Shown: piece after piece, positions 52,805-62,684 of the stretch | Layout: each line of letters opens with the position of its first letter | Numbering within the stretch: position 1 is the stretch's first letter | Source of the DNA: Paralithodes platypus | Taxonomy: Eukaryota > Arthropoda > Malacostraca > Decapoda > Lithodidae | DNA length: 64,000 nucleotides | Direction of reading: 5' to 3' | Assembly (NCBI GenBank): GCA_032716605.1 | Contig: CM064571.1 | Span: 17,539,862 to 17,603,861 of the forward strand | The notes under the pieces: model-generated | Told to the model about the DNA's origin: nothing | The model's input: the letters and a program-made list of their open reading frames with translations, nothing else | Databases searched by the model: none | Position numbers and translations under genes: made by a program

Positions 52805-52966
52805 TGCAGAAGACTGCATTTCACACAACCACTTACGCCAACAACACAATCTACACTCAATGAGAGCTCTGTGGGAAAGCCCGATCGTGGCCATGGCCTT
52901 TCTCAGGGACTCGGGGCTGTTCGGCCAGGCAGCTTAGGGAACAACAACAACAACAACAACAGACTA
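52805..52966 (+). mobile_element. 3' end of an AAC-tailed LINE
   Basis: Target duplication CAACAGACTATA at 52793-52804 and 52967-52978. It reads AGAGCTCTGTGGGAAAGCCC through GGCTGTTCGGCCAGGCAGC to the tail (AAC)n, matching the end of the LINE at 54809-55135 on the other strand. Confidence 0.75.
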
Positions 52967-52972
52967 TACCCT

Positions 52973-53225
52973 GTTCCAAACAAGTAGACCTGAACCCTTG
53001 AACATTAACCTCTATAACTAACAAACTACTAGAGTAATCCAGCTAATATTTCTACCATTTGGTAAAGGTGAGAGAGGGAACATGTGTGGAAATATACAGC
53101 CCATTTGGTAAAGGTGAGAGAGGGAACATGTGTGGAAATATACAGCCCATTTGCTCTTGCCCTTTTTTAATGACAGAGATTAGGGTTCACGACGACTGAC
53201 CTACCTACTAGGAACAGGGTATAGT
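52973..53225. repeat. foldback family with variable arms, copy 4
   Basis: The outer arm ACTATACCCTGTTCC is matched perfectly at the right end. A 46-bp core block is tandemly doubled (53055-53100 and 53101-53146). The core ATATTTCTACCATTTGG is shared with the other copies. Confidence 0.75.
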
Positions 53226-53607
53226 GTGAGGTGCCTGGAACTGGCTGTTACATAATGTGGAATTAATACTGTATGTGTCATAAGCACCAATAATATGTTC
53301 AATTCTCTTATAACTCTTTGTGTTCCTTTTATAATACTCACAAGTTTGGTTAGCTATTAAGATACATATTTTATAGTTTATATTTGTGTTGAAGATCGAG
53401 AGATTGTACGAATTACAGAATAAGGGATCAATACAAAAGTCAAGACAAATGTAATGTACAGTATAATGATTCTAGACCAATGTTGAAACCAGAACAATAT
53501 TATCTTCGACAAAACTCTTCTTATGACAACAATGGTGCTTTCTTATGCTAAAGCACATTGTTTATTTATTTTGTTTAATTTTCCAACAAACTTATCCTGT
53601 GTGTTTA
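53226..53607. other. AT-rich gap, nothing recognised
   Basis: No frame, tRNA-like sequence or inverted repeat that I can support. Confidence 0.4.
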
Positions 53608-53611
53608 TTAA

Positions 53612-53810
53612 CCCTTTCAAGCTCCAATACGCGTTTCTGTTCTGTTTTCTATTAGACAATTTTATTTAGATTAGTAACTTTATATGAAATTCAAAGGGTT
53701 GATCGAGATAGTATTTACCCTTTTAATACCCAAAGATCCTTCCTAAGCTGCATAAAATTGTCTAATGATAGCCAAAATAAACTGCTAAAACGTGTCAGAG
53801 CTTCAAGGGG
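53612..53810. mobile_element. GTCTAATGATAGCCA-family MITE, intact
   Basis: TTAA at 53608-53611 and 53811-53814, ends CCCTTTCAAGCTC and CCCCTTGAAGCTC (complement), core AATTGTCTAATGATAGCCAA. The cleanest member of the family here. Confidence 0.75.
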
Positions 53811-53814
53811 TTAA

Positions 53815-54119
53815 AATCTAGGGTTACTCCAGACACCAAACTAAACCAGTCGGTAATATAATTATGAAGTGGAGGATATATACCGTGAAATGACCTAGCT
53901 TCGGACGGGGGCTATACTTCAGACATTTCTGGATAAAAGTATGTAAGCTACAGTTATGGAAAAATTACTGCATTATGGAAGAACACTGCAGACATGCTTG
54001 TTTTTCCATAACATCATGTAGTTTTCTCATAACTGTGGTTCATTGTATATTTTTTCTAGAGTGTCCGAAGTTACGTCATGTTACTGTTATATATTATTTA
54101 AATTTATATATTAGTAAGC
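53815..54119. other. no recognised feature
   Basis: AT-rich sequence without supported genes or repeats. Confidence 0.35.
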
Positions 54120-54240
54120 ATATTCCTCCTCCCTCTCCCACCTTATCATATGTATTATCAACGACAAAAGTTTGTTCCCCCAACCTGCCACTGTGTGAAT
54201 CCAAATCACCTGGGGGTAAAAAAACTAAGCATATATTGGG

Positions 54241-54245
<5 letters not shown>

Positions 54246-54274
<29 letters not shown>

Positions 54275-54792
54275 CTTCCCCAGGCTGCCTGGCCGAACAG
54301 CCCCAAGGTCCCGAGCAAGGCCAAGGCCATAAAGCGCCCCCACAAAACCCTCCCTGCTTACCACTAACAAAACCCAGGTGACCGAAGCCACTCTAAGGCA
54401 GGGAGCTGAGGAGGGCGCGGAAACGCCCGAGAAACCAAAGCCCCACCCAAGGCCCTGTGCCCCTCAGCAATTATGAAGGGAAAGTTGAGGGGCAAGGGAA
54501 AAATGTGACGCTTTGGCTCCCAATCTGCCAACTTTTAGGTTTGGCAGTAGGGAGGTCGATCCACGGAAAAGACGCCGTCACTTGAGATCTAGAAGATTTA
54601 TAAGTAAAAGGAACAGTCAGAGTAAGCTATGGGTATGGCAGAGATCGCTCAGCTCTCACTCTGATAGACCAGCCCATCACCACATGACTAGAACCCAATC
54701 CTCTCAGCATCAGCTAGGAAAGGCCCTAGAAAGCCGCCTTTGGCGGGGGGATAGCTCCCCTACTTCAACTCCTTTCGGAGTTGGGCACCCGC
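54246..54792 (-). mobile_element. SINE with (AAC)n tail, full-length copy
   Basis: 16-bp target duplication CATATATTGGGTGTTG at 54230-54245 and 54793-54808. The body is the same as 60447-60965, with the 5' end GGCGGGTGCCCAACTCC on the - strand and the GCTGCCTGGCCGAACAGCCC block before the tail. Confidence 0.85.
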
Positions 54793-54808
54793 CATATATT
54801 GGGTGTTG

Positions 54809-55135
54809 TTGTTGTTGTTGTTCTTGTTCTTCCAAAGCTGCCTGGCAGAACAGCTCTGAGTCCCTAAGGAAGGCCATGGCCATGATTGGGCTTTCCCACA
54901 GGGCTCTCAATGAGTTTAGATTATGTTGTTGGCATAAGTGGTTGTGTGGAATGCAGTCTTCTTTGATGTGTTTAATGGTATGGGGTGCTGTGTTACATCC
55001 TGGGCAGGTGACGTCGACGGAGTCATCCAATCTCTTCTGATAGCTCAGAAGAGCTGGATGATGCACACATCTTAACCTGGCCAGGTGGACTCTGTCCTCG
55101 CAAAGATGTATTTCGGGAGGTGGGTGTAAATGGTA
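54809..55135 (-). pseudogene. C-terminus of an AAC-tailed LINE
   Basis: On the - strand an open frame of about 105 codons reads EDRVHLARLRCVHHPALLSY, then TCPGCNTAPHTIKHIKEDC (a zinc-binding CCHC pattern seen at the end of R1/jockey/I-type LINE proteins) and LRALWESPIMAMAFLRDSEL. It ends at the (AAC)n tail. Only this 3' end is present. Confidence 0.7.
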
Positions 55136-55240
55136 CTTCTTTCATATGCTTTGTTTGTCGACCCCCAGGTGTTTCAAATTCACTCAGTGGCTGGTTGGGG
55201 GAACAAACTTTCTCGTTGATGGTACATAATATGCTGTACA

Positions 55241-55523
55241 AGTCAAAGGTGCCCTTAAAGATCACCAAAATTATTATAAACTGTACAAGATTAACAATAT
55301 AATATTATTAAACCCTGTATTGTAATTACGTTGTTTTATATTTGTAACTCAACTGTGTTAAAGGTATAATTATAGTGAATTCCATTTTATTATGTCTTAT
55401 GAAATAATTTTTACAAACTATAAATAATTCTTGATATTGTATTTGTTTAGCATTAACCTTTCAATACAATACTGTCTTTATGGTGTAATGGTTAGAATGT
55501 GTAAGTTCTGTTAAAAATTAAAA
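55241..55523. other. no recognised feature
   Basis: AT-rich; one A-box-like ATGGTGTAATGGTTAGAATG near 55480 without a B box. Confidence 0.35.
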
Positions 55524-55930
55524 TTAAAAACTTGCAAACAAAGTAAACCAAAACTGGGACAAAGACAATATAAAGTCAAATTAACTTATCAAAATCGCTA
55601 TGTGGAAACAACGCTTATAAAATAAAATTTATGAAATAAAAGAACTCAATCCACCACATAGGGTGTACATTACTATATGAGCAAGTTAATCTGGGTCCCA
55701 AGCAAACTAATCGCACACATAACAACGCACTATCGTCACGTTCAAGGAATTAGTCAATTTGAGTAAGTCCGGGACATTCTGGTAAATTTTTACTAAACTG
55801 CATGAATAAAGAAACTACATGTCAAATGTCAAAATGTTAATTTAAAATAAAATTTGCAACATGACAAGACAATAACAATAGTACAAAATACAAATATTGA
55901 TAAGATATCTATAATATTACAAAAAAATTA

Positions 55931-56269
55931 CAGCACTCACTAACGATAGTGCTATCGGGTAGGTACCTGTAAGCATAGCATGCCTCAAGGGAGGTATTCT
56001 GGCTTCGAATCCTGAATTTGGATTTTCCAGATTGTATTCTCTCTCTTTCGTACTAAAAATGAAAGAGGGAATACGATCCAGATCCTCCAGATTGTATTCT
56101 CTCTCTTTTGGACTTAAAACGAAAGAAGGAATATGATCCGCATCTTCCGGATTGTATTCTCTCTCTTTCGGACTAAAAATGAAAGAGGGAATTGAGTCAG
56201 AAACCAAAATTCAATCCAGAAGCGCCGGTATTCTTGATGTGAGGAGTCCGAAAGGGAGGGGTTTTACTG
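55931..56269. mobile_element. pogo-like MITE with 62-bp hairpin repeats
   Basis: The right end AGTCCGAAAGGGAGGGGTTT followed by TACTG and TA resembles the pogo-like terminus at 21047. Three tandem units (about 56032-56200), each a small hairpin GTATTCTCTCTCTTTCGGAC with complement, fill the middle. The left terminus is not clear. Confidence 0.5.
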
Positions 56270-56342
56270 TAATATGAACAGGCTAGTAGTATGAAGTGGG
56301 TGAAAAATGCTGATACTATGCAACTATTTTTGGCGTATTAAT

Positions 56343-56523
56343 TATGACGAATCTATAAATCCCGGCTCCCAACCTCTTACAAGTTCTCAAAAAGGGCTTT
56401 AGGAATAGAGCTGATATTTCAACCATTTGGGAAAAGTCAACCAGGAAATAGATGTGGAAATATACAACCCTTTTACCCACCCTGAGCTAGATGTTAGGGG
56501 TCACAATTTGTTGATTCATCATA
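56343..56523. repeat. foldback family with variable arms, copy 5
   Basis: Outer arms ATGACGAATC and complement GATTCATCAT; core GAGCTGATATTTCAACCATT, then GGAAATAGATGTGGAAATAT. Confidence 0.65.
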
Positions 56524-56627
56524 GTGAAATAGACGATACAGTACCAGTCGTTAATGAACTTACATACTGTACATACATACATTCACAAATGTAAAGACAG
56601 TGCTCCACGCGAAGCGCAGTATTTATT

Positions 56628-56960
56628 AGTGGCCCCTTCATCACTGACGATATGCCTTAAACAGTAATGGCACTCTTTGAACTCATGTGTCAGCTGTTCG
56701 AAACACCCGCCCCAGAGTAATAAAGAGACCTACATCGTAAGCGTACGCTCATTCACTTACGGAAGCGTCCTTATGATCGGGAGCTCACTACGAAAAAAAC
56801 TTTGTAAAAAATAATAAAAGAATAAATTATTAGAACCATTAAAAGATATTCCCATCTTGTGGATGTTGATAGCGTGGGTGTGCTCGCAGACGCTGCTGTG
56901 CCAAGCGCCATTCGTCCTTCTCACTCTGGGGCCCGTTGCCGACGGACGTGGGATTCCGAC
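56628..56960 (-). mobile_element. solo DIRS terminal repeat, decayed
   Basis: Starts TATTAGTGGCCCCTTCATCA and contains CTCACTACGAAAAAAACTTTG followed by GTAAAAAATAA (near 56785-56815), matching the complement of the DIRS right end at 44885-45275. No recombinase or RT next to it. Confidence 0.65.
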
Positions 56961-56984
56961 CTCTTTTCATTCTACGGTCTCTAC

Positions 56985-57075
56985 TACCCTGGACTGCCAC
57001 ATGTATTTGTTGATTTAATTAATTGAGTTTAGGAGTTAAGTCGGTTGGTAGAGGTAACATAATAATTGAGTCATT
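56985..57075 (+). mobile_element. SINE 3' part related to the 24851 array
   Basis: GGACTGCCACATGTATTTGT to GTAACATAATAATTGA matches the last 80 bp of the unit repeated at 24851-25784. No tRNA-like head is present. Confidence 0.6.
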
Positions 57076-57545
57076 TGCTCATTTGTATTATCTGAGATGT
57101 TCTAGAATAGGGTTAGATTAGATAGGTCGTGCGTTCTGATTAGCAGGGCCCCCAGGAGAGTGTTTTTTAAGGGTGATTAGGCTGGCGTCCCCTCATTCCC
57201 CTATGAACGTGGCCGCCATGTGTTTATTGTTATTTCTGCTCTCATTTTAGCCTAGCTAGTATTTTAGGAAGCTTATTACTACAGGGCACCGCTTTTCGGC
57301 TACCTTTCTGGTAGGTTAAGCATATCCGTTTTCATCGGCAGACTCTATAGTTTAAGGGTTGCTTCACGGGGTGAAGAGCCTTCTGTAGTTTTCTGCGTCG
57401 TCTTTTTCCCTACGCGCTGGTCGTCGTGATGATGGTGGCTGCTGGTTTCTTCCTGGAGGTAAGAGTATCGCTGAGTCGTCATACTGCTTGCCCTAGGCCA
57501 CGTGGCCAGCCTCTGTGTAGGATGCCTCAATTGACCCCTACCAAT
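57076..57545. other. no recognised feature
   Basis: No supported frame or repeat. Confidence 0.35.
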
Positions 57546-58525
57546 TAAAATGTAAAACTTGCAAACTAAACAAATCAAAATTGCGACAAGGACAATATAA
57601 AGTCAAATTAAATTATCAAAATCACTATGTGGAAACAACGCTTACTAAAATGAAAATTATTAAATAAAAGAACACAGGGTATCTTAACCCTCCTGGCCCG
57701 GGCAGGCTCTCCTAATGACGGAGCTCGTATCCGGGCTATCTGGTCGAATATCAACAAAAGTAAACTAAGGCTAATCTCGCTTAATATATTACCTACATTA
57801 ATCAAACATATATAGAAATGAGCGCCTTACCTTCCTGCATAGAATGGCGTTGAGTAGAGCTCTCTAGCTCAACTGGTTCCGGAGTGATGGTGATGGAAGT
57901 GGAGGTAACTTTTTCTGCGTATTTACCTCGGCGCGTCCGAACACTCAACCGCGGCCCCGGCTACGACGCCCAGTTGCACTCGTCGCTCCACCCGCAATTA
58001 TGCCGGGAAGCGATTTGATAGTGTTTTATTGGTTATTCTGTCATTTATTATAGTTATTATGTTATTTTCACTCAATAAAGTTATTTATATGAACTTATTT
58101 GTGTCTCTGTCACTTATTACTTCGTTTTATTATTATTATTATGATTATTAGTGTCACTTTCACTGGACTTTGATAATTGGTAGTGTCATTTCCCCTTTTA
58201 TGTATTGTTAGGTAAGCTAATAATATATAGTGTCACTGTCACTTATTCATATTGTTATGAAGGCACTTATTATTACTTGTGTGTGTCTCTTTCACTTATA
58301 CTTAGTTTTATTATTATTATACTGTCACTTTGACTGGCCCAGGCTTATTGAGTGTCATTTTCACTTATTTATTGTTAGAAATATATATTTTAGTGTCACT
58401 TTCACTTGTTCATATTGTTATTGAAGGCACTTATTATTACTTATGTGTCCTTTTCACTTATACTCAGTTATATTATTATTCTTAGCCTACATTTGAGTGT
58501 CACTTTCACTGTTGTCACTTCCACT

Positions 58526-60446
58526 TCAAAAGTTTGTTAGAGTGTGGAAGTCGTTGAAGCAGGTGCCAGCACACAGTCCAACTTGACACTCGAGGCATTC
58601 CCAAGTGGTTTTTGTGGGTTTGCGGGGTCTGCGAGTTGTGTGGCTGCACACATGGCACCTCTTCTGACTCCTAGCGTTACTACCTGGTGCTTTGAAAGGA
58701 AGGGCGCTGATCTGGTGCTTCCTGAAGAATTCAGCACACCCCGTTCTGTCAAGCTGGCCTGGTCCTTGTATTGGCCTGCCTGGTGTACCCGCATGTTTAG
58801 CCAGGAGCTCAAGTAGCACCTGCTTGTGGAACTTCCGCAGGGACTTGTACTTCTTGGCTCCTGGAGTCCTCAGACGGTAGATGTTGTAGGCATTGAGGAC
58901 CGACATATCTACCGTATGCAGGATAAACTTCTTGTACCACCTGCAAGATGTTCGCAGGCAGTCGATGAAGCCCATCTGCATGTCGGACTTGTCAACGAGG
59001 CGCATGTTGATGTTATAATCCAGGACAGCAGCTGGTTTTTGGACGGGGTTCTTGGTTGTTCGGTCCACCTTCCCTGTGGCGACCATCTGGGCCTTGTGGC
59101 ATGTGGTGAGGAGGTTGACCTTGCGCTGGTCATGCCAGTGGATGGAGAGGATGGGGCCACTCTTCTTGTGGAAGATGTCCGCCTTCTTCGTCTTGGTTGG
59201 GTAGCCTGGCATGCCCTTCCTTTTGCCCTTGACTGTGCCGACAGTTCCGGTCTTGCGGTCATGGAGGTACTTGGTCAGGAGAGGCGACGTGTAATAATTA
59301 TCTGTGTAGAGGATGTGGTTATTATTGAAGTGCCTCTCCATCATCTTCTTCACTACAGCGCCACCAAAACCAATGAGAGGGTCAGTCAAAACTTCTCCAG
59401 CCTTGCCGCTGTAGACTATAAAGTCCAGCACATACCCCGTCAAGCAGTCGCAGAGGACGAAGAGCTTGATGCCGAAGCGGTGTCTCTTGGACGGGATATG
59501 CTGTCGGAAGTGCAGCCTTCCACGGAACAGGACCAGAGACTCATCGAGGCACATCTTCTGGAAAGGAATCAGGTATGTGGTGAACCGATGACGTATCATG
59601 TCATACAGCTTCCTGATCTTCCATAATGAGTCGGGAAGGTGGACTGCCATGTTGTTTGTCAGGTGGAGATAGGAGAGGATGTCGAAGTACCTGTCCCTGG
59701 ACATGTATTTGCCAAATGATGGAGTCGTTATGATGTCACCAGTGATCCAGTAGTCAGCCAGAACGTGCTTCCTTATATGAGTCATCAGCATTGTGAGTGC
59801 CAAGAACACATATAGTTCTGCCACAGTGAGAGCTCTCCATGCCACCATCTTGGCACTGGTCTTCCTCCCAAGAAAGTTGGCACAGATAGCATGGTGGTGA
59901 TTTGTCTCTTTGACGAGGTATTCCATGACTTCATTGTCATAGAAGCCACAGAAAAGTTCACTGGGGGTAGCATCTGGGCCACAGGGATATGCTGGTGACA
60001 CCCCAGAACCCATCTGTACCTCGTCAAAGGCAGGACAATCTGACTCAAAATCAGCTCCATCTTTCCACACAAACAGGTCGGATGCTGATGCTCGAGGTCG
60101 TGCTGCACCAGGCACACGCCCTGGATGCCCTGGCACACGCCCTTGGCCACGCGGACGCCCTGCACGCCCACGCCCAGGCCCAGGCCCAGGGGCAGCGGCG
60201 TCGGCAGGCTGACCACGTCCACGACCTCGCCCTCTCGCTCGATTTGTCGGCACATCCTCTTCCTGTTCCTGTTCCTGTTCCTCTTCCTCTTCCTCCTCAG
60301 GCGACGTCAGGTCATCTGGGGCAATGTTGGGGTCGTCAGCATCCTCTTCAGGAGACAATTCTGGTGAAGAAGTGACCGGGCGTCGGCGGTGTGGGGCGCG
60401 GGAGGCTGCGGGAGCTTCAAGAATGGGAGCCGAGGCCTCGGGAGTT
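58526..60446 (-). CDS. piggyBac transposase, catalytic and C-terminal part
   Basis: Cuts and pastes DNA at TTAA. The part encoded here has a Glu-rich stretch, an Arg/Gly-rich linker and the transposase domain (from about FCGFYDNEVMEYLV). The catalytic Asp are in MCLDESLVLF, LYTDNYYTS and LVDKSDMQMG (the last motif has two), which fits the piggyBac Asp set. The end is a Cys-rich finger (CHVCSHT, WECLECQVGLC, then TCFNDFH), the usual end-binding domain. No internal stop. The frame continues upstream into the SINE as poly-Thr and should be ignored there; the true N-terminus is at 60979-61759. Confidence 0.9.
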
Positions 60447-60965
60447 GTTGTTGTTGTTGTTGTTCCCCAAGCTGCCTGGCCGAACAGCCCCGAAGCCCAG
60501 AGCAAAGCCAAGGCCACAACCGAGCGCCCCCACAGAACCCTCCCTGCTTACCACAATAAAGCCTGGGTGACCGAAGCCACTCCATGGCGGGGAGCTGAGG
60601 AGGGTGCGGAAATGCCAGGGAAACCAAAGCCCCACCCAGGGCCCTGTGCCCCTCAGCAATTATGAAGAGAAAGTTGAGGGGCAAAAGAAAAATGTGACGC
60701 TTTCGCTTCCAATCTTGATAGATTGGGAGGTCAATCCACGGAAGAGGCGCCGTCACTTGAGATCTAGAGAATATATAAGTAAAAGGAACAGTCAGAGTAA
60801 GCTATGGGTATGGCAGAGATCGCTCAGTTCTCACTCTGATGGACCAGCCCATCACCACATGACTAGAACCCAATCCTCTCAGCATAAGCTAGGATAGGCC
60901 CTAGAAAGCCGCCTTTGGCGAGGGGATAGCTCCCCTATTTCAACCCCTTTCGGGGTTGGGCACCC
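60447..60965 (-). mobile_element. SINE with (AAC)n tail in the piggyBac gene
   Basis: 13-bp target duplication GCCTCGGGAGTTG at 60434-60446 and 60966-60978. Same family as 54246-54792 and 35249-35469. It splits the transposase after TPEA, which is present on both sides as a result of the duplication. Confidence 0.9.
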
Positions 60966-61759
60966 GCCTCGGGAGTTGGGCTCCTTTTGCGGCGAGCCGA
61001 GGGCTTTTCAGCAGCAAATAATGCTCTGCGGTGTGTTGAGGCCTGTGGCACATCACCAATACCACTTGAAGAGGCCCTTTGGTTATCCTGAACGAGAGAT
61101 GAAGGCGAGGGCTGTGGGTGAACCACGCGACGTCCCGTGTCAAGGCGTCGGGACAATGGAATGCGGGTGGTTGCTAGGCCAGGGTCGGCGTCATTATCGC
61201 TATCTTCAGCTTCCCTATGCTTTTCTGCGGCTGCCCTGCGTGCTTTTTTAGCTGCACTTTTGATCAATGATTGTTTGTAGAAATATTTGCCCACTTTCAA
61301 GGGCGTACGGGCAGGCAAAGGGGAAGGTCCTGGGCTAGGGCTAGGCCTAGGCTGACCTAGCAAAGATGGCGAGGGGGTAGGCCTAGGTTCTAGCACACTG
61401 GGAAGCTCAATGGCACCTTCCTGAAACACTTCCACATCAGGATCATCACTACTGTCTCCCCCCTCAAATATATCGACATTATCGTCGTCTCCAAAGCCCA
61501 CGAAATCGTCTTCACTTTCACTTATAAATTGTACCTTGTCCACCAAGCTTTCGCCACTGCTCTTTTCATCACTTTCAAAAAGTTGTCGCTGTATAGCGCT
61601 ATCACTCAACAAACGCTTAACTTTCTTTTGTTGAGCTCTCTTCTCGGTTGCAACAGGCGTTGAAGTTGCGAGTGGGGTAGCACTGGGGCCCGCGGGAGGT
61701 TGCAACGAATCGGACGCGTCGGAAAACATTTTTTCAGTATTACTCGCTATGGCGGCCAA
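60966..61759 (-). CDS. piggyBac transposase, N-terminal part
   Basis: From ATG at 61759 the frame encodes an acidic, disordered N-terminus (SESEDDFVGFGDDDNVDIF), a Pro/Ser-rich linker and a basic stretch ending RRKRSPTPEA, where the SINE enters. Such acidic N-terminal regions are common in piggyBac transposases. The phase on both sides of the insertion agrees. Before insertion the protein would have been roughly 900 residues with no visible damage. Confidence 0.85.
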
Positions 61760-61941
61760 GTACGAACTGATAACACTAGTAGTTGAGGCTTGGTGGCGCT
61801 GCGGTCGCTCCTACCATGCCAAAATTGACCGCGCAAATTTTGAAGCACGCTTTCAAGCACAAGGATTTTAAAATGACACCCGGGTTCCGGCCCTTTTTTT
61901 TTGGTGTCATTTTAAAATGACACCCGGGCTGGAAGGGTTAA

Positions 61942-62330
61942 AGGAATCTATAACCACCCTCAGCCTCATTGTTGTGCTGTTGTGCCTCCATGTTACATCC
62001 TTCCATCATCCTGTCATTAATAATGTTTATTGATCACTTTTCTTCCTCGTCATTTTGGTATTAAAATGTAAAACTTGCAAACTAAACAAACCAAAATTGG
62101 GACAAGGACAATATAAAGTATAAATGGTATTACAGTACTTACATCTCCACTACCGTCAGGGCAGGGGACTGCACAGGTAATGGGGGGGTGCTTTGGGTCT
62201 GGCACATCTTAGTTTGCCAAATCGATATTTCCACATAGTAATTTTGAGAAGTTCTTTTGTCTTTAATTTGCGTCTTTTCTGTTTTGGTTTGTTTATTTTG
62301 CAAGTTTAACATTAAAGTAAAAAGGCCATC
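61942..62330. other. repeat-bearing gap after piggyBac
   Basis: Contains a forward (62066-62120) and a reversed (62233-62320) unit of the CTTGCAAACTAAAC repeat, facing each other. No gene. Confidence 0.5.
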
Positions 62331-62670
62331 CACCAATCAGTGCACCCCCTTTTACCTTCTCTCTTCATCAGCTGAGTTTGACACTTCCCGGCCGACCAAT
62401 CAGAAGTCTCGATTTTCGGAGCGGACGGCTACGTGTACCGCTACACCTTTAAACTCGCTCTCGCTCTCTTCACTGGCCGTTTCCTCTGGTTGCAATTGGT
62501 CTAATACATCAGTGCCAGCCCTATACTCCCGTAAGCCACTAAAAGACATTTGCAACCAGCTTTCAGGAACATATTATGAAGAGAAAATAGCCGAGCGGCC
62601 GGCTCAGCCAATCACAGCGCCGAAGAGCGGGAGGCGTGACTATATTAAGGGGGTGGGGGAGGCTGCAGCG
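62331..62670 (+). promoter_or_regulatory. promoter-like region: CCAAT boxes and TATA box
   Basis: CCAATCA at 62333-62339, 62396-62402 and 62608-62614, one reversed CCAAT (ATTGG) at 62495-62499, and TATATTAA at 62641-62648, 27 bp after the last CCAAT box. The order and spacing fit a polymerase II core promoter firing to the right at about 62670. What follows is a LINE fragment, so no gene product can be assigned. Confidence 0.4.
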
Positions 62671-62684
62671 GTCTATGATATAAT

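Larger units (their letters stand above)
54120..55240. repeat. inverted-repeat element holding a LINE end and a SINE
   Basis: 54120-54229 is the reverse complement, at about 75-80%, of 55137-55240 (AAAGTTTGTTCCCCCAACC and GGTTGGGGGAACAAACTTT). Between them lie the AAC-tailed LINE end and, nested at its tail, the AAC-tailed SINE. Confidence 0.6.
57688..61937 (-). mobile_element. full-length piggyBac transposon with SINE insertion
   Basis: TTAA at 57684-57687 and 61938-61941. Terminal repeats CCCTCCTGGCCCGGG and CCCTTCCAGCCCGGG (complement). A subterminal block TTTTAAAATGACACCCGGG occurs twice at the right end (61868-61886 and 61911-61929). The transposase is on the - strand. Between its stop and the left end (57900-58520) is a stretch of repeated GTGTCACTTTCACT words. 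4250 bp including the 519-bp SINE and its 13-bp duplication. Confidence 0.9.

Noticed and set aside
55917..56207. 96-codon frame with a repeated IPSFxFSPKEREYN peptide
   Set aside because: The peptide repeat only mirrors the 62-bp DNA repeats of a MITE, and no conserved protein is known to me.
58526..60517. piggyBac frame extending into a poly-Thr N-terminus
   Set aside because: The first 22 or so codons are translated from the SINE and its AAC tail; the real N-terminus is on the other side of the insertion.
62257..62684. N-terminal extension of the LINE frame
   Set aside because: It overlaps a repeat unit and the promoter-like region and shows no LINE similarity; the coding trace begins at about 62685.
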